NCBI GenBank assembly: GCA_959347315.1
Contig: OY365811.1
Span: forward strand, 40,380,946 to 40,444,945
DNA: 64,000 bases
DNA from: Bimastos eiseni
Lineage: Eukaryota; Annelida; Clitellata; Crassiclitellata; Lumbricidae
Reading direction: 5' to 3'
Part shown: one piece after another, positions 12,614 through 25,647 of the stretch
Layout: every line of letters begins with the position of its first letter
How positions within the stretch are numbered: the stretch's first letter is position 1
Notes under the pieces: generated by a model
The model's database searches: none
What the model was told of the DNA's origin: nothing
The model's input: only the letters and a program-made list of their open reading frames with translations
Translations under genes and position numbers: made by a program

Positions 12614-15600
12614 GCAGTTCCACCAAGTTTTTACGTTTTGCTCCGAAGTTTTGACTGCAGCTCTAGTATTTGCACATACGAAAGATGACCATGTTAAAGT
12701 AATTATGAGCAACCATGGGATGTATTCACTATTCAGTGGGCCCTGCACCTTATGACTGGCCGAAGCACGTGTTCGTGCACTTTCTACATCTGATGGGCTT
12801 GAGGGCACACAGTCACTCACCATCCGATCAACATAACGTGCGCACAACCGCACGAACCGATCAATAGACACACGCACGCACTGCCCAATAAACCGATCGA
12901 CAGACCCACGTATATTTCTGTGCGCAAGATTATGTCCTGATCGAAAGACGTTTGGACCCGCTAATCAATGGAAACATTTTCTTGTTTTATTATGAAGTAT
13001 TCTAATCCTAGGCTTCTTAGCTATTCTAAAATGGATTTAGTATCAAGAATTTTTTAGTGTGGTTATTATCGTTTAGGCCTAATAACTTTCGATTAACGCC
13101 TTTATCAAAGAAAGCAAAATGAGGATTTGAAACTTTATTGACTGGTTTAGTTGCAACATAGAATGACTCCGTACATTAACTTTAAGGTCAGCAGAGGCTA
13201 TGGTACATTATAAATAATGATTAATTTTTAGTCAGATGCTTGTAGAAGAAGTCAGATAATAACATAATATTCAGTAACCGTTTACACGATTAGCCTACTT
13301 AATTCTCATGTTGAAGTAAGACGAGGCATGGCTCTTGCCTCGTTTTAACAGTTATGCCTCGGCACTCGCCTCGTCTTGCCTAATACTGGCTACGGCCCTG
13401 GTTGTCTGTTTGGTCTTTTCAATCACCATTGTTTGGCTTTCTCTGCGTTGATCAATCGGCAAAATTGTCTAACTTTTTTAGTTTATATCCTGGACTCTAC
13501 AGCTCCTGTAGCTCTACAGGAAGCCAACGTACGCTGTCAGTAAATCAGAGATAATTCGCCATCCCTTCATTTAATTTGACTCCTGCATACCTCAGACTGA
13601 GGAACTTTACTGCTTCTGACACAGTGACACAAGGCCTATAGACCTACATCTAAAGGATATTATCGGCTAATATTGACCTGTCTGTCTGTATACTTACTTG
13701 TCTGACCACGGAGCAATTGATCTGGAACCGAAACTGCTTAGGAGCCGTTCACATATTATGTAACGCATGAAATCTCGATTTTTGGCCCACCCTTACCCCT
13801 AATAACGTTATTATGACATCAGCGGTGATTCCCTCACCCCTAAATTATATAAAAGATATGCTACCTACCCCTACCCCTACCCCTACCCCCAGTCTATAAA
13901 GCACATTAACACATACAATCGACATAATTGTATTGCACAATTTGAAACTTTTATAACAATACAATGTTAGTTTGCACTTTAGTAGTAGTAGTGATTCAAC
14001 ATATAATTGCCTTTATCCAATTCAAGAACTGCAGTAAAAATCATCATATGCCCAATTAGCTATGTAACAAAAGCTAGCTTATAATTGTGTACTCTCTCGT
14101 GCCAATGATGATTAGACGGATGTATGGAGCTCCTCTGCATCTTAATAATCGGACTCGTATATGGCGCTAAATTCACATGTATTAATTACGGTAACTAATT
14201 TGGTAGTCGACGATAGTCACCATGCATCTACATGTAAGCCTACTATAATACAGCATGATAATACATGATAGTGACGCAAATCCTATCTAAAAAATACCAT
14301 TTTAGTTTCCCTCCCGTTTGGCACTAGAAATGAGGATTACAGTATCACACAGAATGGATTTGTTTAATATTGAACTATCAGGAATTTATCGATAGGTTCG
14401 CGGTACAATTCTACCTATTTAATAGCGTATGATGTATACAGAGTGTATGCTACAACTGCAATTGGGTATTTGAGCAAACATATAAACTATTTACACATAT
14501 TATAGAAAATTAAATCAAACATCATGATAATACCTACCAAAATAATTATTGCAAGTGAATTAATTTAAATTTAAACCAGAATCAATACAAAACACACAAA
14601 ACTGAATTTCAGAGCGTTGAAAGCTATGCACATGAAATTGTTAAAATTGTAAACAGGAAATTGTTAAAACTGGGTTTATAAATAATAAGTAAGAACCTCA
14701 AATCAATTCACCAGGTGTCAGCTAATGATGCTAGTTTTGGTTCGCAACGTATAGTGAACTTCGATTAAACAATGAAGGTCCGTGGTACATGGAATTTCCA
14801 ACTGGAAGGCAAACAGGCAAAATAGCATAAGCTGAACAAGTTTGTTATATAACAAAACCTTCAACCTACCCCCCACCCTACACAATATAACGCTAACAAA
14901 ACAGAAACCCACCCACCCACCTACCCTCTGAGCGTTATATAATATGTGAACTGCCCCTTTTTATATCGCCCTATAAATCATGATCACGTCAATTTAATTT
15001 GACTAAGCGCCTCTGTAGGTCTACTCCCATGCATGAATTATAAAACTTTTCAAGCTATTTCATAATGAACATATTTGTTTCTTGGTTCTCCTGCGTCATA
15101 ATCGATCAAATGACGCAGGAGCGCCATAAACTGCTGGGGTTGGGTAGGAGAAACGCCCGTCGTACAGTTCCACCACCTTCACATTTACAAATTAACCACT
15201 GGGTAACAGCCTACATTTTAATCAGCTTCATCGCTAAAAAGCTCCTCTCACAGGAGGCTGGACTTGCAGGGAGGGTTGTCGCAATCTTTGCGAGTCTAAA
15301 TTCTCATGAAATGCCTCTGAAAATGGTTCTAAGAAACCAATTAAATTTAGTCCATAAAAGACGTCACGCAATTTTGGACGAAAAATTGAAATTGTAGTTT
15401 TATTCCAAGGTTTTTGCACAACTGCAATTTTTATTTTTTAGTATTGTAAAAAGGTGCCGAAACGCCGTTCCGTCACATTCAGCCAGAAAAAGCACTGCTT
15501 ATAATATAAGTATTACTCCCCCAAGTAGATCATTAGTGAAGTAACACGGGGTCGCACGGCATCTATAAGTTCTAGCCCAGCAGCTTTATCGTGCCAAACC

Positions 15601-16295
15601 TTGCGTTAGCAAAGACAGTAGACCTAACGGTCATAACCCACTATGTATCACACACGCTGATCAGCAATCAGTATGGAAAACCAGATTACTTTTAAATGCC
15701 AATGTAATTATCATAACCCCCTCCTCGATAGGCTATATAAAGAGTCAGATATTGTAAAAAACAAATACTATTTATGATATATCTAACTATACTTTTGGGG
15801 TGGCCACAGAGGTGGCCAGTCTTCATTTGGGGTGGCCATGGCCACCCCGAGCCACCCCGTAGAACCGTCCCTGAAGCGCATGCGTGGAACCACCAAAAGT
15901 CACGGGCAGAGGAACGAAGGGAAACCCGGTGCGGAATAGAGGAGACCCTTGTCAATCTAGAGCGAAAATCCTTTTTAATGAGAATGTTGTATTATTAGAA
16001 TTAATGTATTGCTATTTAAATGAAGATCTGCTAATCTCCACAACTGCATTTATGTTGCAGACAATCTAGAGTGGAAATTATTTTTCAATTGTCTAATTAG
16101 AATGCTGCAATTTAAAATGTATTGTACACCAGAGTGCGGATAAGCAGTTGGTTCAATAAAGAATATACTTACTTACATAGTGCAGAGAGCCAGAAGGTCG
16201 GCTGAGGTATACCCAAGGAGACAGTTACGCATCAACGCAAGGGTCTTGAAACGAATGCGTCGAGGTACTGGCAGTGCTTAAAGTGTGCCTGAACG

Positions 16296-16397
16296 GTCAT
16301 GGACGGCGTCCATGCACTTAACTTCACAGCTGGACGCCGTCCTGCCACTTATTTGGCCAGCAGAGCCTGGACGCCGTCCATGAGCGTCCATGCAACA
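16296..16397. repeat. Cluster of TGGACG(C/G)CGTCCA palindromes
   Basis: Three near-perfect palindromes and a half site occur in about 100 bp: atggacggcgtccat near 16299, tggacgccgtcc near 16331, tggacgccgtccatg near 16368, and gcgtccatg near 16384. The core is the same as in the cluster at 12.5 kb but one base shorter on each side (GGACG instead of GGAACG). Confidence 0.7.
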
Positions 16398-17843
16398 GTG
16401 CAATGCCTCTACGTACGTTACTATCAGCATCATTTAATTATCTATTATTCCAAAAATTCATATGTTCTTTAGACCTACTTATTAACCGAAGCAGCCCACG
16501 TATATTATGGATGTCTATAATTCGTGTTATACATTCTGGTTACCTTTTCTCCAAATTAATTTTCGTCATATGCTCTTCCGGCCAAGGTCTCAATTGTGAT
16601 TTGGTGATGAATTTTCGGATGTAAAAAGCAAAAAGTTGTTCAACTGGTTTGATGAAATATTTGACGAGCCGATCAGCCCTAGTAAGTTAGTAAACTAATT
16701 AAGTTACACTGCATATGATATCGCATATAAAATTGAACTGAATTTCTTCTATTTAAATGAATCGTGTACACGTATACGTCTAGCTATAGATAGGCCATCA
16801 TCGACAAAAAATTTGAGTAAGACCCACCAGGGCAGATAAAAAAGGAAGAATGACAGGAAATAGATCAGAGGAAGACCGAGAACAACGATCCTGGACTGGA
16901 TTATGGAAAAGGCCTTATGGCTTTACCGATCACTAATAGTCTACATCAATTTTAGAGGTACACGTAGAGAAAGGGTAAGAGGACAATAACCCCCGGACAA
17001 TAACCCCCCCCCCCCCCGATGCAAATAAACCCCGGATTATATCCTCCCGAATAGTATTAGGGTAAGACACGACAAACATACATACATACATACATACATG
17101 CCTACATACGTACATGTATGCATGCATACATGTAGGTATGTATGTATATATACTTCTAAGAGAAATATTTGAACAGAAACTTATTGCATTCTGTGATTTT
17201 GTACCATAGGCCTACGTAAAGAAAAGCTTCAGTAGCTTACGGAAGTATATTTAGGTAATCGTGTGACTCGTTAATTCATTCACGGCACAACTCTAATCGT
17301 ATATTTGGCACACGCAAAATTTTAGTAAGCGCAGGACTGCATATGCAGTTTCAGCTATGGTGTCATCACAAACAGGCCTACATCATTTCGGCCGATGAAT
17401 GCTATCTAACATCAGTTACAGCTACTGAATTAAAGAGACAAATGCTACGAAACGTCACCCTATAATGACTTAACTTCAACAAGTTTCAACCATTGAAAGA
17501 GTGTAGACGCTAAGGCTAGTATTACAACTTCGTTTCAAATCTTCAGATTCTATTCAAATTTATAGTGTTGGTATACAGTTAGATGCGAATGACCATTTAC
17601 TTAATTAAACTTCGGAAAATACTAGCGAGCTATCTAATTTTACGTTGAAACTAATAGTCTCTCGACATTACAACTACTTTCAACGTTTGGCGGAGTTGAA
17701 CGACATAGCGGAGAAAATTGGCAGATGACAATTATTTCCGAGGAAGACGCGTGTGTGTTATGTCAAGAGGGACTTTCGCTTGCGTCATCAGGGCTTCTGG
17801 GTCCCCGCAAGGGGGACGTACGGCTCAGGGAGTCGACGGGAAT

Positions 17844-19792
17844 CTAGCCCTTGAGGCTTGCAGGCAGAAGATCGTCAATGGACTTGCCTTCATCCAGAAG
17901 TTTCTCGAATTCGATCAGTTTGTTAACTCCATCGATGAGCAGCTGAACGAATTCCCTCTGAAATGACACAATATATTTATTAATTTTGGAAGGACCAAGA
18001 TCGTATTTAAACATAATAATGCCGTTGGACATATCGACCTAGACCGATAAGTTTATGATATTTCATATTTTTCATCTTTTTTAGACTAAATTCTTATGAA
18101 TATTGAAAATCTATTGCTTAGGCGCGCAGCTTATGTGCAGTAGGCCCTTGGTATCACTAATTGTATAGGCTCCCTATTGGATTGCACAGTTACAGGGCTA
18201 CTGAGCAGTAGCCCTGTAACTATGCAATCCTATTACAGCTCTGCAGCTGCAACCTTTTCTTATATTGCAGTGCTCGTTTATCCTCCCAGATCAGAAGAAC
18301 GCAGAAATGTAGCCTACAACTTTGTATCCAATTAAGAACACGATGCGCTGGCTCAGTTGCCTACTCATGGAACCAAGAGAAGACCGCAAGGTGTGGCCAA
18401 GGACTCAATTGTCTTTAACTACAACAGTCGCTGTAAGTGTAGGCTCAATCAATCATACGTCTGTGTAGCATGGACTCGGACCGTGAATGTTGTAGGTGTC
18501 CAATAGGTAACGGATTTCGTTTGGACAAGAAACAACGGACTGGAGGAACACCATAAGCGCCGTGTATCATCAGAACTGAATACTTCAAGAGTTGTGGGTC
18601 TCAAAGAGTTCTGGGTTAGGGTTTGTCACCTCAAATGGGCGATATAGGCATATTAATCGGGTGATAATCTTCAATCGTACAACAGTAGAGCAGCTTACCT
18701 CTGACTTCTTCAGACGAGCTCTGTTTGAGATGTCGTAGACATCGTCAACTGCGGCTGTGTGTTCTCCGCCAGTTCCTCTCTTCTGCAGGTGATAGGCCAC
18801 AATGATGTCTTCGAACTTCGGGTGCTACAAAAATAGGAATGTTACCGTCATGTCTGTGCTGTCTACACTGGTAGAGAAAAGCCCAAACCAGCTATAAGCA
18901 AAATTAAAAACACAAAACTATAGCAGATGTACATCATGGGCGGAAAAGACTTGGATCCCGGATGCTGCTTATTTCAGAGATTCAAACATCGGGCTCTTAC
19001 GACCCTTGCAAGGGGATCATAAATGGCGTGGCGTCCATTCGAACAGGGCGATGCCCGGAGAGCTGTGGTAAAGGTTCTCATACGATCAAACTATCTTCGA
19101 AAATGAGTAGAGTCGAGGCCATAGGCCTACGTATAGGCCTACGGTCGTGATAATCGTAATATCCAAACCTATAATGGCGCCACTCGAAAGCCAATCGCAG
19201 GGCACCGGATTGTTCTCGAGCGCCGATAGGAAGACGTGTAGATTTGTTTACCTTGCTCAGCTTGTGGAGTTGAATATGAACGGAGGCGCGAAGTCCAGTT
19301 CCGAGATTGCTTGGACAAGTGCAGATGTATCCGAGTCTCTCGCTCCAGCCAAACGCATGACCATGTTTCTTCATCTGCTCTTCGATCTAACGAAATCAAA
19401 TGACGAAACAATTCTACATTTGACCCCATTTAACTGTAATCACTCTGGAACACAAGCAGTTGTATATTATAATTGTTTTTGTTTTGTTTTTTGTGCCCTG
19501 CGGTACTTCGCTCCCCAAGAACTTAGAGATTATTATTAAAATAGTTGCCCGGATGGTCAGGCCTCGTCTTCAGAGGTCAACGGAAAAGTGTCATTAAATG
19601 CAACCAGATTGTAACGCTGGATGCAGATAGACGCTGAAAGAGAAAAGCAGTTTCGCGCCTATCGCCACTTAAATGAGAGAAGTGCGTTTGCCTATATCGC
19701 CCATGAAATCTGCTGCCGAAGGATTAAACCTGCCCAAGGTCTCTATTATTATAATTAAAATTACTTTAATATCATGATTGTTATTCTTCATC

Positions 19793-19851
<59 letters not shown>

Positions 19852-19905
19852 GTTACAGGTTTTCGGGCTGAACAAAAGAGCCCCTGAATGCCACTGCATT
19901 AAAAC

Positions 19906-19939
<34 letters not shown>

Positions 19940-22500
19940 GTTATTATTAATATTATTAATATTATTATTAACATTATTATTATTATTATTATTATTAGTA
20001 GTAGTAGTAGTAGTAGTATATTTATTATTATTTTTATTATTATTATCGTCATCGTCGTCGTCGTCGTCGTCGCCGTCGCCGCCACCACCCCCACCACCAC
20101 CACTACCATCATCTTAATTATTATTAATGATTAGCAGTGATACTATACCTGGGTGAGACCGCGTGAGAATCGTTCAAAGACTGCTCGCACGTCTCCTCCA
20201 TGTTGCATAGAGATGATTCTGACCTGATCCTCCTCATTGATCCAGATCAAGAACGTCTTCTCCTTGTTGTGCCTTTAACATCAATAAACCAATTATCGAT
20301 CAACTGCTAATCACTCGATAAATCATGGCTCCATTTGATATTATTGTTCATTTAATGGCTCCAACAATCTATCCTTCTCTTATCAATGGACATTTGATCC
20401 AATAATGGTGATGCAAATGAACCAGTTCAGTGACGTCCATGGGGGGGTCATAGGGGAAATATTTTTTGAGTCTTAGGGGTCATTATCTAGCCTTCCTGAC
20501 ACTTGGGACCCGGGGCTTGCCTCCATCACTCAATGGGGGGGGGGAGGGCATTGGCGCCCCTGAACCAGTTGATCAGTCAGTCAATCGTGTAATCATTCCT
20601 TCATTCATTCATTCATTCATTCATTTGGTCAGTCAATCGGTCAGTAAGCAGTCAAGTAATCATTAAACCAGCCACTAAAGTGACACTGACCAGATTCCTC
20701 TAGCGTCTGGCCAGTCCCTAACGGCCCCAGAGTTGACCATCAAGTGACCAGTGGGCTTCTGGAACAGGAAGTGATCCTGCAAAACACAAAGAAAAAGATC
20801 TCGATTGCTGTTTTAAATAATTTGACCTATGAGGCTTACCACCTATGAGGCTTACCACCTATGAAGGCTTACCACCTATGAAGCTTACCACCTATGAGGC
20901 TTACCACCTATGAGGCTGCTGTGAACGGCCAAATTTAATGCGTTTGATGTAAAAATTGGAGGGGTAAGGGTTAACATTGAATGCGATAGTAACCGATGAT
21001 GATGTACTGGTTACAAAGACAATGATAATGATTACGATGACAATTATAGTTATGAAGACGTTGACGCTGTCAGCTTGGAGATAGCGCTAGGCGGTGAGAT
21101 GAGAAAAGATATTAAAGGTATGATTTAAGGCAAGTTAACTTAACGTTTATAGGTGAGACAATAAAGTAATTATTACTATATCTCCTTTTGTTAAGCAAAC
21201 TGACATTCCGCGGCTAATAAAATTCATGCATAAAGAAAAGGAAGGAAAGGAAAAGTTAGATTTCCAATCAAAGTAAATGACTTCGTTCCCTCCTCCTTCA
21301 CCCAGGCATGGGACTGGCACTCTACCCTCTCTAAAAACCTGATGAAGACGGAACTTACGGCGATCAGTTGCTTCTCCTGGTCGGGTGTCATTTTCTTCAG
21401 GGGGTAGTAGATACCCGCCAGGTCCCCGGTGAGTCCAGCCAGGGCTTCGACCATGACGTGCTCGACTTCCCTTCGTTCCGCACGGCTGATGGAAGGGGGC
21501 AGACAGAACCCCTTGATGCTGCGACCAGTACGAATACGGCAAGACTTCACGTACTTGGCGTCGAACTGGCCACCGACCAACTGCACACAGACGACGTCGG
21601 CGTCGTAATGTAATGTTCGCTTAACGCTATATGCATATAGTGTAACGCAGTGCAGAGAAATGCTATTTTACGTAATGTTTTATCTATTTCATCTTGAAAT
21701 GTTATATTACGCAATGTTGTTTTATTTCATTTTGAAATGTTACTTAACGCAATGTTCTTTTACGCAAGCTAGGTAAATGTAGCACAATATAGCAACCTGC
21801 AACTCAGTGTAAGAAGGTGGTATGTGAAGATATACAGTGGTGATTCAATATATATATATATATATGCAGTTTAACGATACTGTGTGATAACATAGACCAC
21901 AAGCGACGCCCTCCTCCTTTATGCAGGCTTGGGACTGGCACTGTCAGTGTGCAAACAGTGGAGGAGTTCTAAAGTGGCATCGAAATGCAACGTGGTCTAA
22001 AACAATGTAGCGCAATTTGAGAAAATAACATGTCCAGTCATTATATTGGATTTCTATAGCACCTCTATCAGTGCAGCCTAATTAGAGGCGCACACATCAA
22101 AATCTAACGAATTACAATTAATTGTTATGTAAATTGGAAATGCGTGCGTCCAAAATCTAATGCAATGTAACGTAAAAGTTCAGGTAATGTAAGGTGGAGA
22201 AGAAAGAGACTTACGGCGGCAGCGTTCAGATCCGGAGGGGGGTGTTTGTCGGTTGGTCCGAACCCTCCGTGCTTCTCGTTGATGACGGCGTCAAAGAGCT
22301 CCTTGAAGGTCTAGACAAGAAGAAGAAGAAGATGAAGACAAAGAAGAAAGATGGGAAGATGAAGCTGAATTAGAAGAAGGGAAAGAAGGAGAAGGAGAAG
22401 AGGAAGAAGGAGAAAGACAAGAAGAAGAAGAAGATAGAGAAAAAGAAGAGGAAGATGACGGGATGATGATGATGATGACGACGACGACGACGATGACGAC

Positions 22501-22562
<62 letters not shown>

Positions 22563-23470
22563 CGACGACGACGATGACGACGACGATGATGATGATGATG
22601 ATGACGACGACGACGATGACGACGACGATGATGATGATGACAATGACGATTATGGCGGCGACGACGACGATAATGATGACGATGAGGAAGGAGAGAATGA
22701 CGATGATGAAGAAGTAGACAACGGAGATGGCAGAATATTAATGAATAATGATAATCGTCATGATGGTGATTATCATGTTGCTGAAAAGCATGTTGTTCGT
22801 GAGCTTGTCATTTGTGGTGTTTTTACATCACCCCAAAACAACTCATCTATTGATCTAATGATTAAGATCATCTTAAAATCAAAAGTGCAGAAGAGGAAAA
22901 GGATGATGATGATCAAGATATCGATGACGACGATAATAATAATGACAAAGACGACGACGATGTTGATTACGACAATGATTATGACTATGAAGACGATGAC
23001 TACAATTATGATGATGGCGATTATGATGATGATGACGACGACTACGATGGTGTAGACGACGACTGTGACTGACTTCGTATGACTCTGCATCTCCGGCGAC
23101 AAGTCCGATGATGGCACCAGTGTTGTCGACAGATGGCTGAATGCATTTGTCAATGGAAACTCCGTTTGAAGTACGCAGCTCATAAAGACGTTCGTACATC
23201 TGTCGACAGACGCACAAGACAATAGGAACAATACATTAGAATAATGATACATCACATTATTGTCATTATTATAATTATTATTATCATTACTATGACAGCT
23301 GTGTGACTATGTATTAATAATAACACTGCTGATGATAAACTAATACAATTAATACATTGAAAAAAGAGTGTAGTAGTTCTCACATCCTCCGTGAGATGTC
23401 GTCCAACCATGCACTTGTGAGAAAGTGACTTGTAGTCGGGAAAGTTCTGCCGAGCGGTGAACTTCGGCAT
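17844..23470 (-). CDS. Phosphagen (guanidino) kinase of the creatine-kinase lineage, possibly arginine kinase (9 exons)
   Basis: Exons on the minus strand: 23488-23384, 23199-23074, 22310-22215, 21580-21359, 20776-20691, 20272-20149, 19386-19252, 18824-18699 and 17957-17844. All join in phase and end in TAG. The first exon may be spliced from an untranslated one; Met at 23470 in a good context gives 371 residues. It transfers phosphate between ATP and a guanidino compound. Visible marks are RTGRS (120-124), DHFLF (178-182), [14 protein letters not shown] (218-221), the reactive-Cys motif TCPSNLGTG (Cys about 271) and KRGTGG. Creatine kinases read GGVDTAA, but here it is GGEHTAA, with the Glu-His found in arginine kinases. 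The specificity loop ([14 protein letters not shown]) is about four residues shorter than in creatine kinase, near the arginine-kinase length. NEEDH has become NEEDQ. The substrate is therefore inferred as arginine, not proven. Confidence 0.93.
18179..18230. repeat. Tight fold-back, 25-bp arms
   Basis: Arms 18179-18203 and 18206-18230 are inverted copies with one mismatch and a two-base loop. It lies in the last intron of the kinase gene. It may be a remnant of a small transposon or an extruding palindrome. Confidence 0.8.
19796..20116. repeat. Trinucleotide microsatellite block (ATT)n, (AGT)n, (GTC)n, (CAC)n
   Basis: Runs of att/tta at 19796-19852 and 19907-20000 are followed by gta, tcg and cca triplets up to about 20100. 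They sit in the kinase intron between the exons ending at 20149 and starting at 19386. Open frames reading poly-Ile, poly-Asn or poly-Leu here are products of the repeat. Confidence 0.95.
20824..20922. repeat. 16-bp minisatellite, about six copies
   Basis: The unit ctatgaggcttaccac repeats head to tail with one-base length changes (ctatgaaggcttaccac, ctatgaagcttaccac). It lies in the kinase intron upstream of the exon beginning at 20776. Confidence 0.9.
22048..22092 (-). mobile_element. Possible LINE 3' tail remnant
   Basis: The motif tttctatagcacctctatcagtg resembles the reversed LINE tails elsewhere in the window (tatagcgcc...). It is short and in a kinase intron. Confidence is low because only the tail is left. 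Confidence 0.3.
22316..22720. repeat. (GAA)n then (GAT/GAC)n microsatellite
   Basis: Purine-rich gaagaag units from 22316 pass into long gat runs with interspersed gac triplets between 22464 and 22700. The block is intronic, just upstream of the kinase exon starting at 22310. A similar gat/gac tract recurs at 22900-23060 next to the exon at 23199-23074. Frames reading poly-Ser or poly-Met are artefacts of the repeat. Confidence 0.95.
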
Positions 23471-24019
23471 CTTGGCGATTTCAACAGCCTAACAATAATA
23501 ACAAGACAACTGCGCATGTCACAAATGGCTATTCATTCGTTCACTTCTTCAATCATTCGTTCATTCACTCGTTTGTTCAGTCATTCATTCATATGATTTG
23601 TTTAGCCTATTCGCAATCTTCCAACTTCTAAGTGGCTACTCTCAGCAAAGCACCCGCTTGCTCGCAAGCGTTGTCCAGAGGCGGACTACGTTGTTTAAAA
23701 TTTAGACTTTGCTTCGTAATTTCTAGCATCTCTGGTTTTATTGGATCTAACTAATTCAGCGCTTTGAATTCGGTCTTCGTTAAATCGCTTCTACAGCGGA
23801 TTTAGATAGCTTCTGACGTCCTTCGCATGCACGTCATCGTTATAGACAAATATGGACTTCCTGATTTGTGGTCGAGTCTGGTATCGATGAACCTATGACA
23901 CGCAAGGTTTGTATCAGCGAGTGCCGCGGGTGGCTGAGGTGACCCTTATGCCGTAGGACACCGAGGGCACTTCCATCTACCGACCGGCTCGCGACGAGTG
24001 ACTGTTCGACTTGCACCAG

Positions 24020-24086
24020 ACGATTTGGGAGAGAGTAAGAGAGAGGGAGCGAGAGGGAGACGGAGAGACTGAGGTAGAGAGGAGAA

Positions 24087-24125
<39 letters not shown>

Positions 24126-24355
24126 GAGAGAGAGAGAGAATGGGGAGAGAGTAAAAGAGAAACAGAGAGAGGGAGGGAGAGAGGGGGCGAATGAAATAAT
24201 GATAGAGATAGAGAGGGTTGGGTGAGAGTAAGAGAAACAGAGAGGGAGCGGGAGGGAAGGATGGAGGGAAAGAGTATGGAGAAAAAGTAAAAGAGAGAGA
24301 GACAGAGGCAGAGTGAGAGAGACGTAGAAACAGACTGAGGGAAAGAAGGGAAGGG
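24020..24355. repeat. GA-rich tract with (GACA)n core
   Basis: Irregular gagagag sequence surrounds a clean gaca run at about 24094-24124. It lies upstream of the first kinase coding exon. The long open frames on the minus strand (Ser/Leu/Pro-rich) come from the repeat and carry no domain. Confidence 0.9.
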
Positions 24356-24779
24356 ATAGCCGGATGTGCGTCATATCCCATCAACGAAGCACTCTATTTG
24401 TCAGTTGCATTATCGTGTACTGCTCGAGGCAACTGACGCAACCTCTTCATCCAAACACTCTGAAGACGTTGCTGTCTGCCATTCATGGAAGGGGATCCGT
24501 CGGACTGGCTCTCCGTGTGCGCGCGGGCCCACACTGGCGTCTCTTCCAGTTGTCCATCGCTCACAAATGAAATTCAAGTGTTGATGACAGTTGGCGTCAT
24601 ACAGACTCTGACAAACAGTGATAAGTCTATCGGCAATGGCGCTATATAAATCCCAATTGCAATTGCAACTTCTAGAGGCAGATACAAACGGCAGAAAGGT
24701 GCACCATATTCGATGACCAGGTTTTCTACGCTTTCTGTCCATCTGCTGGGCTGTCTGTCAGTCCAGTTTTACATCCATC

Positions 24780-24962
24780 TATCAATTCAACAGTTCACCC
24801 TTCCATCTTCCATCCTTTCTGATTCGTTCAATCCTTTATTCATCCATCATTCCATTCATCCATTCATTCAATCATCCATCCATTCCATCAAACCATCCAT
24901 ACATTCATCGCTTCTTCCTCCCTTCTTTTCTTCCTTCCAAGCAAGCATACCTCTCAATCATC
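24780..24962. repeat. CATC/ATTC-rich degenerate tetranucleotide repeat
   Basis: Imperfect ccatc, attcatc and cattcatt units run through this stretch. It directly flanks the tail of the LINE fragment starting near 24975, whose 3' end (gcgctacataag on the minus strand) faces it. Confidence 0.75.
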
Positions 24963-24974
24963 AATTCATTCGTT

Positions 24975-25500
24975 CTGGGCACTTATGTAGCGCCCCTTCA
25001 AGGGACCTACACAGGAGCGCTCCCAGTCCAACCACGGCCATTAAGCAAGAAGACTTTAGTGAGTTATGAAACCCGGTTTGTCGGTCAAAGAGGTAACGTA
25101 ACAATGGTATCTCGGACAGGAGGTTATTCCCGATGGGGGATCTGCAACCGAGAAAGCTCGCCTTTGCCTGGCGGACAAGTGAGCCGGTGGAATTTTAGGA
25201 GCTCCCTCTTGTCACGGAGCGAAGCGCTCGACACGCTACAACGTCGGGCACTGGGCGACAAATAATCACACTGCTAAGACGGAGTCAACAATGCAGCGTT
25301 AAAACCAAAGCAATAAATACGAGATGAGATTCGTTCGACAACAGGCAACCAGCGCAACACATCGAGGCAAAGACGAATTTGGGAATTCGTACAATGAACC
25401 GAGCAGCCGAGGGCAGAACCCGATCTAGTCGCTCCAGGACCCAAAGAGGGAGGCAAAGAGGGAGGCAACTGTGGTCCGTGTAGACTGTAGACCCCTTAAT
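24975..25500 (-). mobile_element. LINE (CR1/L2-like) 3' fragment
   Basis: On the minus strand, frames with shifts read LERLDRVLPSAARFIVRIPKF. This matches the conserved segment after the reverse transcriptase domain in CR1/L2/Jockey-type LINEs (normally L.RVLNAAARL..R.PKF..). Downstream comes ...LGALLCRSLEGALHKCPE and the tail motif gcgctacataag. It is broken by frameshifts and stops and is not functional. Confidence 0.65.
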
Positions 25501-25647
25501 TTCGTCAAATATTATTTTCGTCATGAAAAAGAGACCGAGGAGTCACTCGGAGCTGGCGAAACTTGTAATAACAGCTTCGAGACTGAAAGTTCATATGTTG
25601 GGAGAGACAACATTCCCCGCCAAGGGTGACACCCAAGTCATGGACCA

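Larger units (their letters stand above)
11951..17843. other. Gene-free spacer between the RRM gene and the kinase gene
   Basis: The first few hundred bases are the 3' untranslated region of the RRM gene; no canonical AATAAA was found. The rest holds G/C palindrome clusters at 12536-12613 and 16296-16397, a CCCTAC hexamer run near 13860, and a 20-bp perfect palindrome at 15829-15848. There is a LINE-derived scrap at 16840-16925 (RGRPRTTILDWI in one frame), a run of C at about 17005-17018 and (CATA)n at 17080-17160. No open frame over 115 codons has a recognisable domain. Confidence 0.6.

Noticed and set aside
13855..13892. Interstitial telomere
   Set aside because: The run is CCCTAC, not CCCTAA, with only about four units. 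It looks like a simple hexamer repeat.
22311..22720. Long open frames reading poly-Ser or poly-Met
   Set aside because: They are translations of gaa and gat/gac microsatellites within a kinase intron, with no non-repetitive content.
23946..24384. Two minus-strand frames of about 140 codons
   Set aside because: Ser/Leu/Pro-rich products of the GA-rich repeat; both frames are open for the same reason.
24410..24742. 110-codon minus-strand frame with a Cys/His-rich look
   Set aside because: It overlaps the repeat-type tail ggcgctatataaatccc and has no recognisable motif. It is probably mobile-element debris.
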